Source: Sphingobium terrigena (GTDB taxonomy: Bacteria > Pseudomonadota > Alphaproteobacteria > Sphingomonadales > Sphingomonadaceae). Taken from it: a stretch of DNA of 64,000 nt. Each line of letters starts with the position of its first letter. Within the stretch, counting starts at the first letter, position 1. The position numbers and the translations under genes were made by a program. This document shows positions 35,814 through 45,220 of the stretch, one piece after another. The DNA lies in assembly GCF_003591655.1 (NCBI RefSeq), contig NZ_QVRA01000005.1, positions 186,001 to 250,000 on the forward strand, in the 5' to 3' direction. The notes under the pieces were generated by a model, which made no database searches, had not been told where the DNA came from, and saw only the letters and a list, made by a program, of their open reading frames with translations.

Positions 35814-36086
35814 TTATGCTGAGCGCACAAAGTTGCTCAGGATCAGCCGGTTTTCCACCATCCCACTCCAACACCATACTCCGGAAAGGCCTGCGACAGC
35901 CGTCAGGTCATCTTTTCCTGCGGCGGCGGTGTAGGCGATCAAGAGAGCATCGTCTCCCATCGGCCTCTCGCGCGCCACAACCTCACTCCACGCAATGAGC
36001 GCTTGTTGCTCGTCGGGAGCATGAACCTGTGAAAGATATGTTCCGCCATCAAACTCGCACATGATCGTGAAAAGCTGATTGGCCAT
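35814..36086 (-). CDS. Unknown small protein, convergent to the SUKH-like gene
   Basis: A 90-residue soluble protein without a recognised family. It has a beta-strand opening (LFTIMCEFDGGTYLSQVHA), a helix (DEQQALIAWSEVVAR) and a late segment GVWCWSGMVENRLILSNFV. The size and mixed alpha/beta pattern resemble small immunity-type proteins, but that is a guess from the SUKH neighbour. An independent promoter would lie in the short gap before 36086. Confidence 0.6.
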   Translation of the reverse strand: MANQLFTIMCEFDGGTYLSQVHAPDEQQALIAWSEVVARERPMGDDALLIAYTAAAGKDDLTAVAGLSGVWCWSGMVENRLILSNFVRSA

Positions 36087-36150
36087 GACATCAGGTTAGC
36101 GTCCGCTTCTGGCCAAAGCAATTGGCGCGATCAATGGCAATTCTGATCGT

Positions 36151-36693
36151 TCACCCCACCTCGCGCCAATCCCCCTGCGCTACCCCCTCCAGCGTCCATT
36201 CGCCGATCGCCCAGCGCACCAGCCTGAGCGTGGGATGCCCCACCGCCGCCGTCATGCGGCGCACCTGCCGGTTCTTGCCCTCACGGATGGTCAGGCTGAT
36301 CCAGCAGTCGGCCACGGTCTTGCGGAAGCGCACCGGCGGGTCGCGGGGCCAGAGCGCCGGGTCGTCGATCCGTTCGACCTCGGCGGGCAAGGTCCGTCCG
36401 TCCTTCAGCGTCACCCCGCGCCGCAGCGCATCGAGCGCCGCCTCGTCCGGTTCGCCCTCCACCTGCGCCAGATAGGTTTTGGGCATTTTGAAGCGGGGGT
36501 CGGCGATCCGCGCCTGCAAGCGCCCGTCGTCGGTCAGCAGCAGCAGCCCTTCGCTATCCGTGTCCAGCCGCCCGGCGGGATAGACGCCCGGCACATCGAC
36601 AAAATCCTTGAGCGTCTGCCGCTCCGGGCCATTGTCTTCGGGGGTGAACTGGCACAGGACGTTGAAGGGTTTATTGAACAATATCAGCGTCAT
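36151..36693 (-). CDS. rluE: 23S rRNA pseudouridine synthase, RluE-like
   Basis: A 180-residue RsuA/RluB/E-type enzyme without an S4 domain, as in RluE. The catalytic aspartate is in [16 protein letters not shown], the family start [14 protein letters not shown] is present, and [12 protein letters not shown] and [11 protein letters not shown] follow. RluE makes pseudouridine 2457 in 23S rRNA. It lies three bases after the gene for a RoxA-like ribosomal oxygenase, so two ribosome modifiers share a transcript. Confidence 0.93.
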   Translation of the reverse strand: MTLILFNKPFNVLCQFTPEDNGPERQTLKDFVDVPGVYPAGRLDTDSEGLLLLTDDGRLQARIADPRFKMPKTYLAQVEGEPDEAALDALRRGVTLKDGRTLPAEVERIDDPALWPRDPPVRFRKTVADCWISLTIREGKNRQVRRMTAAVGHPTLRLVRWAIGEWTLEGVAQGDWREVG

Positions 36694-36696
36694 GGC

Positions 36697-37836
36697 CTAA
36701 AATTCTTCCTCAAATGCCAGGCTGCCCTGATGGACCAGCGCGGTGAGCAACGTCAGCCCGGCATCGGACGGGTCGACCGTCACATGATCCTGCGCGCAGA
36801 TCATCTCGGCCAACGCCGCCATGTCGCCCGCACAATCGAAACATTCGCCATCGACGAACAGCAGCAGCCCCTCGCCCTGCCGCACGAAGGAAAAGCGGCT
36901 CGCGGGATTGCGGCACAGCGCCGCGCCCTGCGCCAGCATCGCCGCGACATCGCCCGCTTCCATCGGCTCTTCGGGTCGCCAGTCGGTGTCGGGATATTTG
37001 GGGCTGCTGCTATACTGGCCGAACCAGCGGGCAAAGGCGTCGCGGTCAGCCAGCGCCGCTGTCACCAGCCCGTGCAGCCGGTCGATCGCGGCGGGGGCAA
37101 TTTCGCCCGGATTGGCCTGCCGCGCCAGATCGGGGTCGGCATAGCGATCCTCGTCCGGCATGGCGTCCACCAGCACCTCGGACCAATGTTCGACCAGCTC
37201 GGCGCGCGACGGCGCGCGGAAGCCGACCGAATAGGTCATGCAATCATCGCCCACCGCGACGCCATGATGCGCCACGCGCGGCGGCACATAGAGGATGTCG
37301 CCCGGCTCCAATATCCATTCCTGAACGGCCACGAAATCGGCAAGCAGGCGCAGATCGTCATGCGGCAAAAGCGGCGTGGCGGAATCGCACAGGCCACCCA
37401 CCTGCCAGCGGCGGCGGCCCAGCCCCTGCACCAGAAACACGTCATATTGGTCGAAATGCGCGCCCACCCCGCCGCCATCGGTGGCGTAGCTGACCATGAC
37501 ATCGTCGATCCGCCAGTTGGGGACGAAACGGAACGGGTCGATCAGCGCCGCGACCTGCGGCACATGATGATCCACCGCCTGCACCAGCAAAGTCCAGGGC
37601 CGACCGCCCAGCTGGCCAAAGCGGGTTTCGGGCAGCGGCCCGCTCTCCATCGCCAGCCGATCGTCGCCCAGCGTGATCAGCCGCGATTCGACGCCCTCCT
37701 CGCACGCCAGCCCCGCCAGCTCGTCCGGCTCCAGCGGATTGCGCCACTCTCCCCACGGGTTGCGGATCAAAAGCGGCTTCTTCTGCCAATAGTCGCGCAG
37801 GAACAGGGTGGGATCGAAATGGGAAAGCTGCATCAC
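36697..37836 (-). CDS. roxA: Cupin/JmjC ribosomal oxygenase, RoxA (YcfD)-like
   Basis: A 379-residue JmjC-type oxygenase. The opening LSHFDPTLFLRDYWQKKPLLIR is typical of YcfD. The iron site is formed by His and Asp of GAHFDQYDVFLVQG and the later His of PRVAHHGVAVGDD. YcfD/RoxA uses iron and 2-oxoglutarate to hydroxylate an arginine of ribosomal protein L16 near the peptidyl-transferase centre. A winged-helix C-terminal part follows the cupin core. It precedes rluE by three bases. Confidence 0.92.
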   Translation of the reverse strand: MMQLSHFDPTLFLRDYWQKKPLLIRNPWGEWRNPLEPDELAGLACEEGVESRLITLGDDRLAMESGPLPETRFGQLGGRPWTLLVQAVDHHVPQVAALIDPFRFVPNWRIDDVMVSYATDGGGVGAHFDQYDVFLVQGLGRRRWQVGGLCDSATPLLPHDDLRLLADFVAVQEWILEPGDILYVPPRVAHHGVAVGDDCMTYSVGFRAPSRAELVEHWSEVLVDAMPDEDRYADPDLARQANPGEIAPAAIDRLHGLVTAALADRDAFARWFGQYSSSPKYPDTDWRPEEPMEAGDVAAMLAQGAALCRNPASRFSFVRQGEGLLLFVDGECFDCAGDMAALAEMICAQDHVTVDPSDAGLTLLTALVHQGSLAFEEEF

Positions 37837-37875
37837 CAGCCCTTGCCCCTATCCGCCCCCGCTGTCAAAAAAACC

Positions 37876-38574
37876 CTACATCTCCAGCCCGATCAGCGTC
37901 CCGCTGCTGATGCGGTCGACATAGCGTTTGCCGTCAATCTCCAGCCAGTCGGGCGTCACTTCCAGCCGCCGTCCGCGGATGGTGGTGCGCAGATGTTCCA
38001 CCGCGATCCGGTTGCGCGCGACGATGCGCAGCACCGCAAGGCCATCGCCCCGCGACGCCATCATCGAATAGCGGTCGCCGCGCAGCAGGAAGTGCCAGCT
38101 GCCATCGGTGGGCAACCATTCATTGCCGTCGATCACCTGCACCGGCTCGCCATCGGGCGCGCCCAGCCGCACGCTGATCCGCGTCGCGCCATTGGTGCGG
38201 CGGGGCGGGGCGAAGATCAGGATCGGCTCGCCCTCCAGCGTGATCGGGATCGGCGTGTCGCGCAGCAGCCGCGATCCGCCGACGATCAGGTGCGGCAACT
38301 CGGCGGAAAAGGGCAGCCGGTCGCGCGCGAAATGGCGCTGGCGCACTACGGGATTGGCGTGGAAACTCTGCACCTGCGTCGCGGTCAGCCGCCCTTCCTC
38401 GACCAGTCCGTGACAGGTCGGGCACAGCAGGGTCGCGCCATTGCTGTCGGGCAAGCCCAGATAGCGATAGATGGTCACGCCGCACCGCACACAGGCAAAG
38501 CCACAGGCCTGCCTTATGTCCGCGCGCTGCTCGGCCGTCAGTTCCGTCAATGACGGCATCACTCGCAAGCCCAT
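37876..38574 (-). CDS. HNH-type zinc-finger protein, putative nuclease
   Basis: A protein of about 232 residues. The N-terminal part has two CxxC pairs and a histidine, Cys28-x2-Cys31 and Cys51-x2-Cys54-His55 (FACVRCG, LLCPTCHG), as in HNH endonucleases; the first catalytic histidine of a classical HNH is not obvious. The C-terminal half is beta-rich and unrecognised. The start could be 38574 or the ATG at 38559. It lies 39 bases upstream of the RoxA gene on the same strand. Whether it cuts DNA is uncertain. Confidence 0.75.
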   Translation of the reverse strand: MGLRVMPSLTELTAEQRADIRQACGFACVRCGVTIYRYLGLPDSNGATLLCPTCHGLVEEGRLTATQVQSFHANPVVRQRHFARDRLPFSAELPHLIVGGSRLLRDTPIPITLEGEPILIFAPPRRTNGATRISVRLGAPDGEPVQVIDGNEWLPTDGSWHFLLRGDRYSMMASRGDGLAVLRIVARNRIAVEHLRTTIRGRRLEVTPDWLEIDGKRYVDRISSGTLIGLEM

Positions 38575-38721
38575 GCAGACGACCCCTTGTCCGCGCCGCA
38601 CCACATGATGCGGCCCGGCGTTGCTGTTTCTGGCGTCCTCTGCGTCTGGGAACTCTGCCGGTCCCTCAATCTGCTATCGTTGAAATATATGCGCCAAAGT
38701 CAAGGGGTAGCGTGCAGCACC

Positions 38722-39108
38722 CTATCTCTGCGGCAACAGGTCCAGGTTGCGCGCGGCGGCAATGGCGCGGATGCGGCCGGGTCGCGGCATATTCTTGATC
38801 GCGATTTCGGCGACATCGCCCGCGCTGAACAGCTCGACATGGCCAACGTCAAAGATACGCTGGCCCAGGCTTTGCGTAATCCGCACGCTGCGAATGCTCG
38901 ACAGCGCGACCTGCGTCCGCTGCTTGGCCAGCAGCCCTCGCTCCATCAGCACCTCGCGCTCGCTCAGCGCCAGCCGCTCCCCCTTGTGCATCACCCACCA
39001 CACCGCAATGGCCAGGATGCCGACCACCGACACCAGCAGCAGCGTGAACAGTACGGGATGCGCCCGGAACATCGCGGGATGCTCATCATATAACCAGCCC
39101 TCGCTCAT
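38722..39108 (-). CDS. PH-domain (bPH2) membrane protein
   Basis: A 128-residue protein from the ATG at 39108. An N-terminal cytoplasmic stretch leads to one membrane helix (VLFTLLLVSVVGILAIAVWW), and a bacterial PH domain follows: RLALSEREVLMERGLLAKQRTQ, SSIRSVRITQSLGQRIFDVG and HVELFSAGDVAEIAI. bPH2 proteins are membrane-bound adaptors of mostly unknown role. It is divergent from the nuclease-like gene at 39254. Confidence 0.85.
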   Translation of the reverse strand: MSEGWLYDEHPAMFRAHPVLFTLLLVSVVGILAIAVWWVMHKGERLALSEREVLMERGLLAKQRTQVALSSIRSVRITQSLGQRIFDVGHVELFSAGDVAEIAIKNMPRPGRIRAIAAARNLDLLPQR

Positions 39109-39253
39109 GCCGCCTCCTGCGTCGGGAACGCGCCGGTTTGACCATGCCCCCGCGCCATCGTCAAGCCGACGATCCCGCAATCCGCGCCGGGTTGGTTAAC
39201 GAAATATTCGTGAAAGATCGGCTAAACATACACAGAATAGTGGAAAACCGATC

Positions 39254-39808
39254 ATGGCACGTAACCTCTACGACCTGGGCGATCGCACACCCGACCCGTC
39301 GGGCGCCTGGCTGCATGACAAGCAGGAAAGCCGCACCCGCATCGTGCCGGTGGGCATCATCCTGGTCGCGCTGCTGATCGCGGGCGGTGCCATATTGCTG
39401 TTCCAGGATATATTGCCCGCCCCCGGCGGCACCAAGGTCGTTGGGCCGATGACCATTTCCGAACGGTTCGAGACCTGCGACGACCTGACCGGCGAAGCCT
39501 GCATCCTGTCGGCGGGCAGCTATGCCTATAAGGGGAAACGCTATCGCGTGGCCGACATCAGCATCCCCAGCCAGAGCGACGCGAAATGCCCGGCCGAAGC
39601 AGAACTGGCGCAGCAGGGCCGCACCGCGCTGGCCGCGATGATGAACGGCGGCGCGTTCGACGCCCGGCCCGATCCGATAGATCCCGACCCGTCGGCCAGA
39701 CTGCTGGTGCGCGATGGCGTGTCGCTGGGCCAGTTGATGATCCTCAAGGGCCATGCCCAGCCCTGGTCGCCCAAGCCGATCAACTGGTGCGCGGGCGAGG
39801 ACGTCTGA
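39254..39808 (+). CDS. Membrane-anchored thermonuclease-like protein, likely inactive
   Basis: A 184-residue protein. A membrane helix lies near residues 31-52 (VPVGIILVALLIAGGAILLF). The outer part recalls the staphylococcal-nuclease fold: GKRYRVADISIPSQSD, KCPAEAELAQQGRTALAAM and RDGVSLGQLMILKGHAQPW. The DGDT motif and the catalytic glutamate of the RxxGIDxPE motif are not conserved, so catalysis is doubtful; it may bind rather than cut. The neighbouring kinase gene follows after a 184-base gap. Confidence 0.7.
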   Translation: MARNLYDLGDRTPDPSGAWLHDKQESRTRIVPVGIILVALLIAGGAILLFQDILPAPGGTKVVGPMTISERFETCDDLTGEACILSAGSYAYKGKRYRVADISIPSQSDAKCPAEAELAQQGRTALAAMMNGGAFDARPDPIDPDPSARLLVRDGVSLGQLMILKGHAQPWSPKPINWCAGEDV

Positions 39809-39992
39809 CGGCTGTATTTCCGCCTCTGTCAGACCGCCAAAGCTAGCGCACCGAATTGATGCACCTAAAAGGCTGCGCCGTGCTAAACATCCGGGGCAAA
39901 GCCACGGATGCTGGCTTTATGCCTACAGCATGGCATTATATCCAGGATACGGCTTTCGCCCCGCGAGCCTCTGGTTTCCGAAGGCTTCGGCC

Positions 39993-41027
39993 ATGGAATT
40001 TTTTACGGCTTCTCCGCCAGACTCAACGCACAGCCTGGGATTGGCTATCGTCCGATCCTCCAGCACGCCGCTCCTGCTGCTCGATGATCAACTGGTCGTC
40101 CTGGCGGCCAGCGATACATTCTGCATGGCGTTCGGGCTGCGGACCGACACGGTCGTGGGCATGGAGATTGCGACGCTTGGCGGGGGCGAGTGGGACATAT
40201 TGCAGTTGCGATCGCTCCTGATCGCGACCCTGTCCGGCAACGCAGCGATCGACGCCTATGAACTGCTGTTGCATCGTCGCTCCGGCGACCTCAATCTCAT
40301 CCTCAATGCAACGCTGCTCAACTATTCGGGCAGTGAGACGCGCCTGCTGCTGTCGGTCACGGACGTCACCGCCATCCGCCTGGCGGAGCGGCAAAAGGAT
40401 GATCTTGTCCGCGAAAAAATGGTGCTGCTTCAGGAGTTGCAACATCGCGTCGCCAACAGCCTTCAGATCATCGCCAGCGTGCTGATGCAAAGCGCGCGCC
40501 GGGTCCAGTCGGACGAGGCGCGCACCCATCTCAACAATGCCCATCATCGCGTCATGTCGATCGCCACGCTGCAACGGCAATTGGCGACAACATCGGTCGG
40601 TGACGTGGCGCTGCGCCCCTATTTTACCGATTTGTGCAACAGTATCGGTGCTTCGATGATCGCCGATCCCCGTCGTCTGGCGATCACCCCGACGATTGAC
40701 GAATCGACCACCACGGCAGACGTGTCGGTCAGCCTGGGCCTGATCGTGACCGAGCTGGTGATCAACGCGCTCAAACACGCCTTCCCGCGCAAGGTGCATA
40801 AGGGACTGATCACCGTGGGCTATGCGTCGAATGGGGAGGGATGGCAGCTGACTGTGGGCGACAATGGCGTTGGTATGCCCGCCAAGGACGCGGAGCCGGG
40901 CCTGGGCACGGGGATTGTCGAAGCCCTGTCCAAGCAGTTGCGGGCGACGGTGACCATCAGCGATGCCCGTCCCGGCACTTTGGTGTCGATCGTGCATCGC
41001 GCACAGCGCAGCACCGGGGACGCTTGA
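39993..41027 (+). CDS. PAS-containing sensor histidine kinase (HisKA_2 type)
   Basis: A 344-residue soluble kinase from the ATG at 39993 (the exact start is not certain). A PAS-like sensing domain covers about residues 18-130. The kinase core is of the HisKA_2/HWE kind, with phospho-acceptor His151 in LQELQHRVANSLQIIASVL and ATPase motifs LGLIVTELVINALKHAF and VGDNGVGMP. The single-domain receiver gene starts two bases after its stop, so the two are a matched pair. Kinases of this type in sphingomonads often feed the general stress response, but the input signal here is unknown. Confidence 0.88.
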   Translation: MEFFTASPPDSTHSLGLAIVRSSSTPLLLLDDQLVVLAASDTFCMAFGLRTDTVVGMEIATLGGGEWDILQLRSLLIATLSGNAAIDAYELLLHRRSGDLNLILNATLLNYSGSETRLLLSVTDVTAIRLAERQKDDLVREKMVLLQELQHRVANSLQIIASVLMQSARRVQSDEARTHLNNAHHRVMSIATLQRQLATTSVGDVALRPYFTDLCNSIGASMIADPRRLAITPTIDESTTTADVSVSLGLIVTELVINALKHAFPRKVHKGLITVGYASNGEGWQLTVGDNGVGMPAKDAEPGLGTGIVEALSKQLRATVTISDARPGTLVSIVHRAQRSTGDA

Positions 41028-41029
41028 CC

Positions 41030-41422
41030 ATGACGACCGCGCCAACCGCGCCGCTATTACTCTATGTGGAGGATGAGATCCTCATTCAGGACATGCTCGT
41101 GTCCGCCCTTGAAGAAGCCGGCTTTGAGCTGCTGGTGGCGGATAACGGCATGCAGGCGCTGGACGTACTGGCCGCGCAAGCCGGCCGACTGGACGGCATC
41201 ATCACCGACATCAATCTGGGCGACGGGCCGGAAGGCTGGCACGTTGCCCGGAAAGCGCGCGAATTGCTCAACATGCTGCCTATCGTCTATGTCAGCGCCG
41301 CCAGTGATCATGAATGGTTTTCAAAGGGCGTTCCCAACAGCATCATGATCGCCAAGCCCTTCGTCCCCGCGCAGGTCGTGGTGGCGATTTCGTCGCTGCT
41401 GACGGTTTCAGGTCAGGGCTGA
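41030..41422 (+). CDS. Single-domain response regulator
   Basis: A 130-residue receiver with acidic pocket VEDE (13-16), phosphorylation site Asp60 in GIITDINLGDGP and conserved lysine Lys109 in MIAKPF. It has no output domain. It is two bases after the HisKA_2 kinase and should accept phosphate from it. Unlike the receiver at 19464-19820 it lacks the FATGUY motif (IVYVSAA in its place). Its 3' end overlaps the convergent gene at 41413 by ten bases. Confidence 0.9.
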   Translation: MTTAPTAPLLLYVEDEILIQDMLVSALEEAGFELLVADNGMQALDVLAAQAGRLDGIITDINLGDGPEGWHVARKARELLNMLPIVYVSAASDHEWFSKGVPNSIMIAKPFVPAQVVVAISSLLTVSGQG

Positions 41423-41943
41423 TAAGGGCGACTCACCCCCCTGCTCCGCACCGCCGCCAGCACATCGCCCGCCAGCCGCGCATAGTCGGCGCAGGCGGTC
41501 TGCATCGCCGCGCCGCCGTCACCGTCGCGCAAGCCGCCATAGCAATGCCGGTTTTGCGACGCGCGCATCATGCGCAGCCGCCCGCGCTCAACGCCTGCCA
41601 GCCCCAATTGCTTGCCTGCCCGACGCCAGGCTTCCGCCGCGCTGAAAATCCGCCGCCCCGGATGGACGCCGGGGTCAGCGCCAGCCCCCGCGCCCAGCCG
41701 GTCGATCCGCTGCGCCTCGACAATCATGTCGGTCAGGAACAGGTCCAGTTCGCGCAGGCCATTGCCGATCAGCCTGGCGGGCATCGCCCCCCGCCGCCGT
41801 GCCGCTGCATCGGAGCACAGGCCCCAAGACATGCCATTGGCGAGAAACGCCGCCGCCCGCTCGATCCGGTCCAGTTGGCCGGTCAGGGCGGCGTGAGGAT
41901 CGGTCAGTTCTCGTCTCCGATACGCAGCGCGACTTCCCTTCAT
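41413..41943 (-). CDS. Unknown protein
   Basis: A protein of up to 176 residues with no recognised family. It is rich in arginine and alanine, mostly helical in appearance (for example LTGQLDRIERAAAFLANGM, GLRELDLFLTDMIVEAQRI), and soluble. No good ribosome-binding site precedes the ATG at 41943, so a start further in is possible. It overlaps the end of the response-regulator gene convergently and is divergent from the large methyltransferase gene. A link to either neighbour is not shown. Confidence 0.5.
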   Translation of the reverse strand: MKGSRAAYRRRELTDPHAALTGQLDRIERAAAFLANGMSWGLCSDAAARRRGAMPARLIGNGLRELDLFLTDMIVEAQRIDRLGAGAGADPGVHPGRRIFSAAEAWRRAGKQLGLAGVERGRLRMMRASQNRHCYGGLRDGDGGAAMQTACADYARLAGDVLAAVRSRGVSRPYQP

Positions 41944-42010
41944 TTGGAAAGCTCATGCATATCTTGCCAATCAACGGCCAGCAAGGCACTGCTTTCCTGC
42001 TGGGGGACAT

Positions 42011-45000
42011 ATGACCGTAGAACATTTACAAAGCTATGCTCGGACCATTCGGCAACGCCTCCTGGCAAATCCGGCGACGCCCGAAACCGGCCTTGCGCCA
42101 GCGTTCCAGACGTTGCTCGACGCGCTGCTGCCGCTGTTGCCGGCCGTACCTGCCCTGACCGTATCGCCGGAATATCGTAATCCCGGCGTCGGACGGCCCG
42201 ACATTGCCCTGATCCGTCCCGGCCAGCCTCCCAGAGCGTTCATTGAACTCAAGGCACAGAGTAAATCCGCCAATCCGGAACGGTGGCGCGATGCCCATGA
42301 CAAACGGCAATATGAGCGGCTGAAGGAACTGACGGCCTGGGCGACGTCCAATTTCGCTGAGTTTCGCCTCTTTGCGCGGGCAGCCCTGCTGGGCGAGGCC
42401 ATTATCGTGCCCAAACGCGCGCTCGATCCTGCAACGCCGGACGCAACGGCCGACCGGCTGATTGCCGATCATGACAGCGCCCCGTTCCTGGCCCTTCTGG
42501 CGCAACTCGCCCGTGCCGATGCACCCGCCGCCCGCAACGCCGAACATCTGGCCGAACTGCTTGCCCATTCGGCGCGACTGGTGCGCGCGACGGTGGAGGA
42601 GCGGCTGAGCGAACTTCATGCGCAGCCGAACCATCCGCTGATGATGGTCCGCAACACCTTTCGCAACGTGCTTTACGCCCATCCCGAAGTCGGCGGCTAT
42701 TCGTCCAGCGATTTCGATACGCTCTTCTCCTCCGCCTTTGCCCAGACGCTGGCCTTTGGCCTGTTGCTGGTGCGCGAGGCAACGAATGGCGAGGTCGGAC
42801 AGGACGCCTGGACCCATATGCCCGATGAGCATCCGCTGATGCGCGCCGCGCTGCGGGTGCTGAGCGAGGCGGAAGTCAGGCAGGAATTTGACATTGCGTT
42901 CGACATCATGTGCGACACGGTCAACAGTTTCGGGTTGGAGATATTGGCGCTACGGCCCGACGGGCGCGACCCGATTCTCTATTTCTATGAAGATTTCCTC
43001 CAGACCTTCGATCCTGTCGCGCGCGACCGTTATGGCGTCTATTATACGCCGATCGAGGTTGTCCGATACATGACCGGCGCGCTTGACCGGGCGCTGCGCG
43101 ACAATTTGGGGACGCAAGGACTGATCGATCCCGCCGTCCATATTCTCGATCCCGCCACTGGCACCGGCACATTCCTGCTGGGCGTGGCGGAACGGGTGCG
43201 CAATCAGGCGATGGCGCGCAACGGTGGTGTAGAGGCATCGATGGTGCTGCGCGACCTGGCCGATCGCATGTACGGGTTTGAACTGCTGGTCGGTCCCTAT
43301 GCCGTGGCCCATTATCGCCTGCACCATGCCCTGCGCGTCCGCCCGGCCGATGAGGGGGAGGATGCGCCGCAGCCGGTACATCTGCCGCGGCTGGGCATCT
43401 ATCTGGCCGACACGCTGGCCGAACCCAATGCCGTTACGCCGATCGGCAATCTGGGTATTCAGGGCATCCCGATCGATGAGGAGCGCGCCGCCGCCAACCG
43501 GATCAAGGCGCAGCAGCCGATATTGGCGATCATCGGCAACCCGCCCTATAAAAGGCTGGAGGAAGGCGAAAATGCCACGCTGGTCGGCCGCTGGATGGAT
43601 GATCTGTGGGACGATCTGAAAGCCCCCGTCCGCGATACGGGCAATGGCGGGCAACTCAATACCTTTCCCGAATTTTCCGTCGCCTTCTGGCGATGGGCGA
43701 TGTGGAAATTGTTTGAAGCGGAAAATGCGCCCCGACGCGGCATCATCGCCTTCATCACCAACCGCAAATTCCTGACCGGATGGCCCTATGCCGGGTTGCG
43801 CCAGATGATGCGCCAGCGTTTCGACCGGATCGAGGTGATCGACCTGCGCGGGGATGTGCGCGCCGGGCCGCGCGGCGATGTGGCCGATGACCAGGGTGTG
43901 TTCAACATCATGGTGGGCACCTGCATAACCCTGGCGATCGCGGACGGTAGCAAGGCCGAGGGCGCGTTGGCCGATATCAGCTATACCGACAGTTGGGCAC
44001 AGGGCATGTTCAACCGGCGCGCCAAGCTGGACTGGCTGACGGCGGGATCGGACCGGGGTAGTCTGGACGATGGCGTAGCGATCGACCGACCGGGGCTGGA
44101 CGACTGGCGACCCGCACCGTTCGAAAATGGCGAATGGCTGTCGGTTCGGGAGGCGTTTGCATTTTCGCTTAGCGGTCTCCAGACAAAGCGGGATCATTTC
44201 GTCTATAGCCCTGATCGGGCGACACTGATCGAGCGCATAAGGCATTTCAAGACATTGGGAGAGGTCGCCGCGCGCAAATTGTTCCATGATTCGCGTGACC
44301 GGAAATGGAACAGCGCCAGCGCCATTCCGCTGGATGAGGCGCATGTTCGGCGTGTTTCCTACCGGCCTTTGGATCATCGATTTCTCTACAATCATCGCGC
44401 TTATGGGGATTTTCTCCGCCCCGCCCTGCAAGAAGCATGGGGCGACGAAAATGTCGGACTATACACTATGCCATTCGGGATCGGGGCCGGGCCTTCGGTC
44501 TGGTGTCATGGCTCATTGCCTGACTATCATGCATTTAGTGGCCGAGGCGGCTACGCCTTCCCGCTCCACGACCGGCGGGCCGGGCCGGATGCGTCCAACC
44601 TCAACCCGATATTGGTCGCTGCGCTGAGCACCGCCTATGGCGCAGCGCAACGCCCGCAGGATGTGTTCGACGCGATATTATGCCTGTTGTCGGCCAACAG
44701 CTATACGCGCCGCTTTGCCGAGGATCTGGAGGACGCCTTTCCCCACATTCCCTTTCCCGCCGACCCGGCTGTCTTTGCCAATGCCGTCGCCATTGGCCGC
44801 GAGATTCGCGCGTTGGAGGCATTCCAACGGGCTCCGGCGGACGCTTTCTGCCCGCGCGGTTTCTGCCATCTGGCCAGCGAACCCCATGGCGACGTCATCG
44901 CGCCAACATGGCGCGAGGGCGAGATCATATTGGGGAGCAACGGCACCGGTCGCCTGACGGGGATAGCCGAATCTGTGTGGCGCTTCACCGTCAGCGGCTA

Positions 45001-45220
45001 TCCGGTTCTGCGCCGCTGGGTCGAGGGGCGAAAGGGCAGCCCCGCGACATTGGCCGTCGTGCGCGAGCTGCGCGACGTGGCGGCGCGGATCGCCGAACTT
45101 ATCCACTGGTTTGACGCAGCCGACCTTGTCTTGAACGCGACACTGGAGGATATGTTGACCCGTGAGGAATTGGGGTTCGCGGTAGCGGCACCACCAGCAA
45201 CGGAAGAAGAAGATGTCTGA
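42011..45220 (+). CDS. Fused nuclease-DNA adenine methyltransferase (type ISP/IIG-like)
   Basis: A 1069-residue protein. The N-terminal domain has a PD-(D/E)XK nuclease site: Asp64 in GRPDIALI and Glu79-x-Lys81 in AFIELKAQ. A helical region (about 180-350) follows. The methyltransferase core has motif I DPATGTGTF (380-388) and motif IV NPPY (510-513), the N6-adenine type. The C-terminal part (YRPLDHRFLYNHR, LPDYHAFSGRGGYAFPLH, FPHIPFPADPAVFANAV) resembles the specificity domain of type ISP enzymes, yet no helicase lies between nuclease and methylase. It would cut and protect DNA as one chain, as MmeI-type enzymes do. A good ribosome-binding site (GGGGGA) precedes the start. It overlaps a small gene by eight bases. 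Confidence 0.88.
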   Translation: MTVEHLQSYARTIRQRLLANPATPETGLAPAFQTLLDALLPLLPAVPALTVSPEYRNPGVGRPDIALIRPGQPPRAFIELKAQSKSANPERWRDAHDKRQYERLKELTAWATSNFAEFRLFARAALLGEAIIVPKRALDPATPDATADRLIADHDSAPFLALLAQLARADAPAARNAEHLAELLAHSARLVRATVEERLSELHAQPNHPLMMVRNTFRNVLYAHPEVGGYSSSDFDTLFSSAFAQTLAFGLLLVREATNGEVGQDAWTHMPDEHPLMRAALRVLSEAEVRQEFDIAFDIMCDTVNSFGLEILALRPDGRDPILYFYEDFLQTFDPVARDRYGVYYTPIEVVRYMTGALDRALRDNLGTQGLIDPAVHILDPATGTGTFLLGVAERVRNQAMARNGGVEASMVLRDLADRMYGFELLVGPYAVAHYRLHHALRVRPADEGEDAPQPVHLPRLGIYLADTLAEPNAVTPIGNLGIQGIPIDEERAAANRIKAQQPILAIIGNPPYKRLEEGENATLVGRWMDDLWDDLKAPVRDTGNGGQLNTFPEFSVAFWRWAMWKLFEAENAPRRGIIAFITNRKFLTGWPYAGLRQMMRQRFDRIEVIDLRGDVRAGPRGDVADDQGVFNIMVGTCITLAIADGSKAEGALADISYTDSWAQGMFNRRAKLDWLTAGSDRGSLDDGVAIDRPGLDDWRPAPFENGEWLSVREAFAFSLSGLQTKRDHFVYSPDRATLIERIRHFKTLGEVAARKLFHDSRDRKWNSASAIPLDEAHVRRVSYRPLDHRFLYNHRAYGDFLRPALQEAWGDENVGLYTMPFGIGAGPSVWCHGSLPDYHAFSGRGGYAFPLHDRRAGPDASNLNPILVAALSTAYGAAQRPQDVFDAILCLLSANSYTRRFAEDLEDAFPHIPFPADPAVFANAVAIGREIRALEAFQRAPADAFCPRGFCHLASEPHGDVIAPTWREGEIILGSNGTGRLTGIAESVWRFTVSGYPVLRRWVEGRKGSPATLAVVRELRDVAARIAELIHWFDAADLVLNATLEDMLTREELGFAVAAPPATEEEDV

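Noticed and set aside
36235..38553. 772-codon open frame on the plus strand
   Set aside because: It is antisense to the RluE, RoxA and HNH genes, all of which have clear family motifs; the frame is rich in His, Arg and Gln as shadow frames are.
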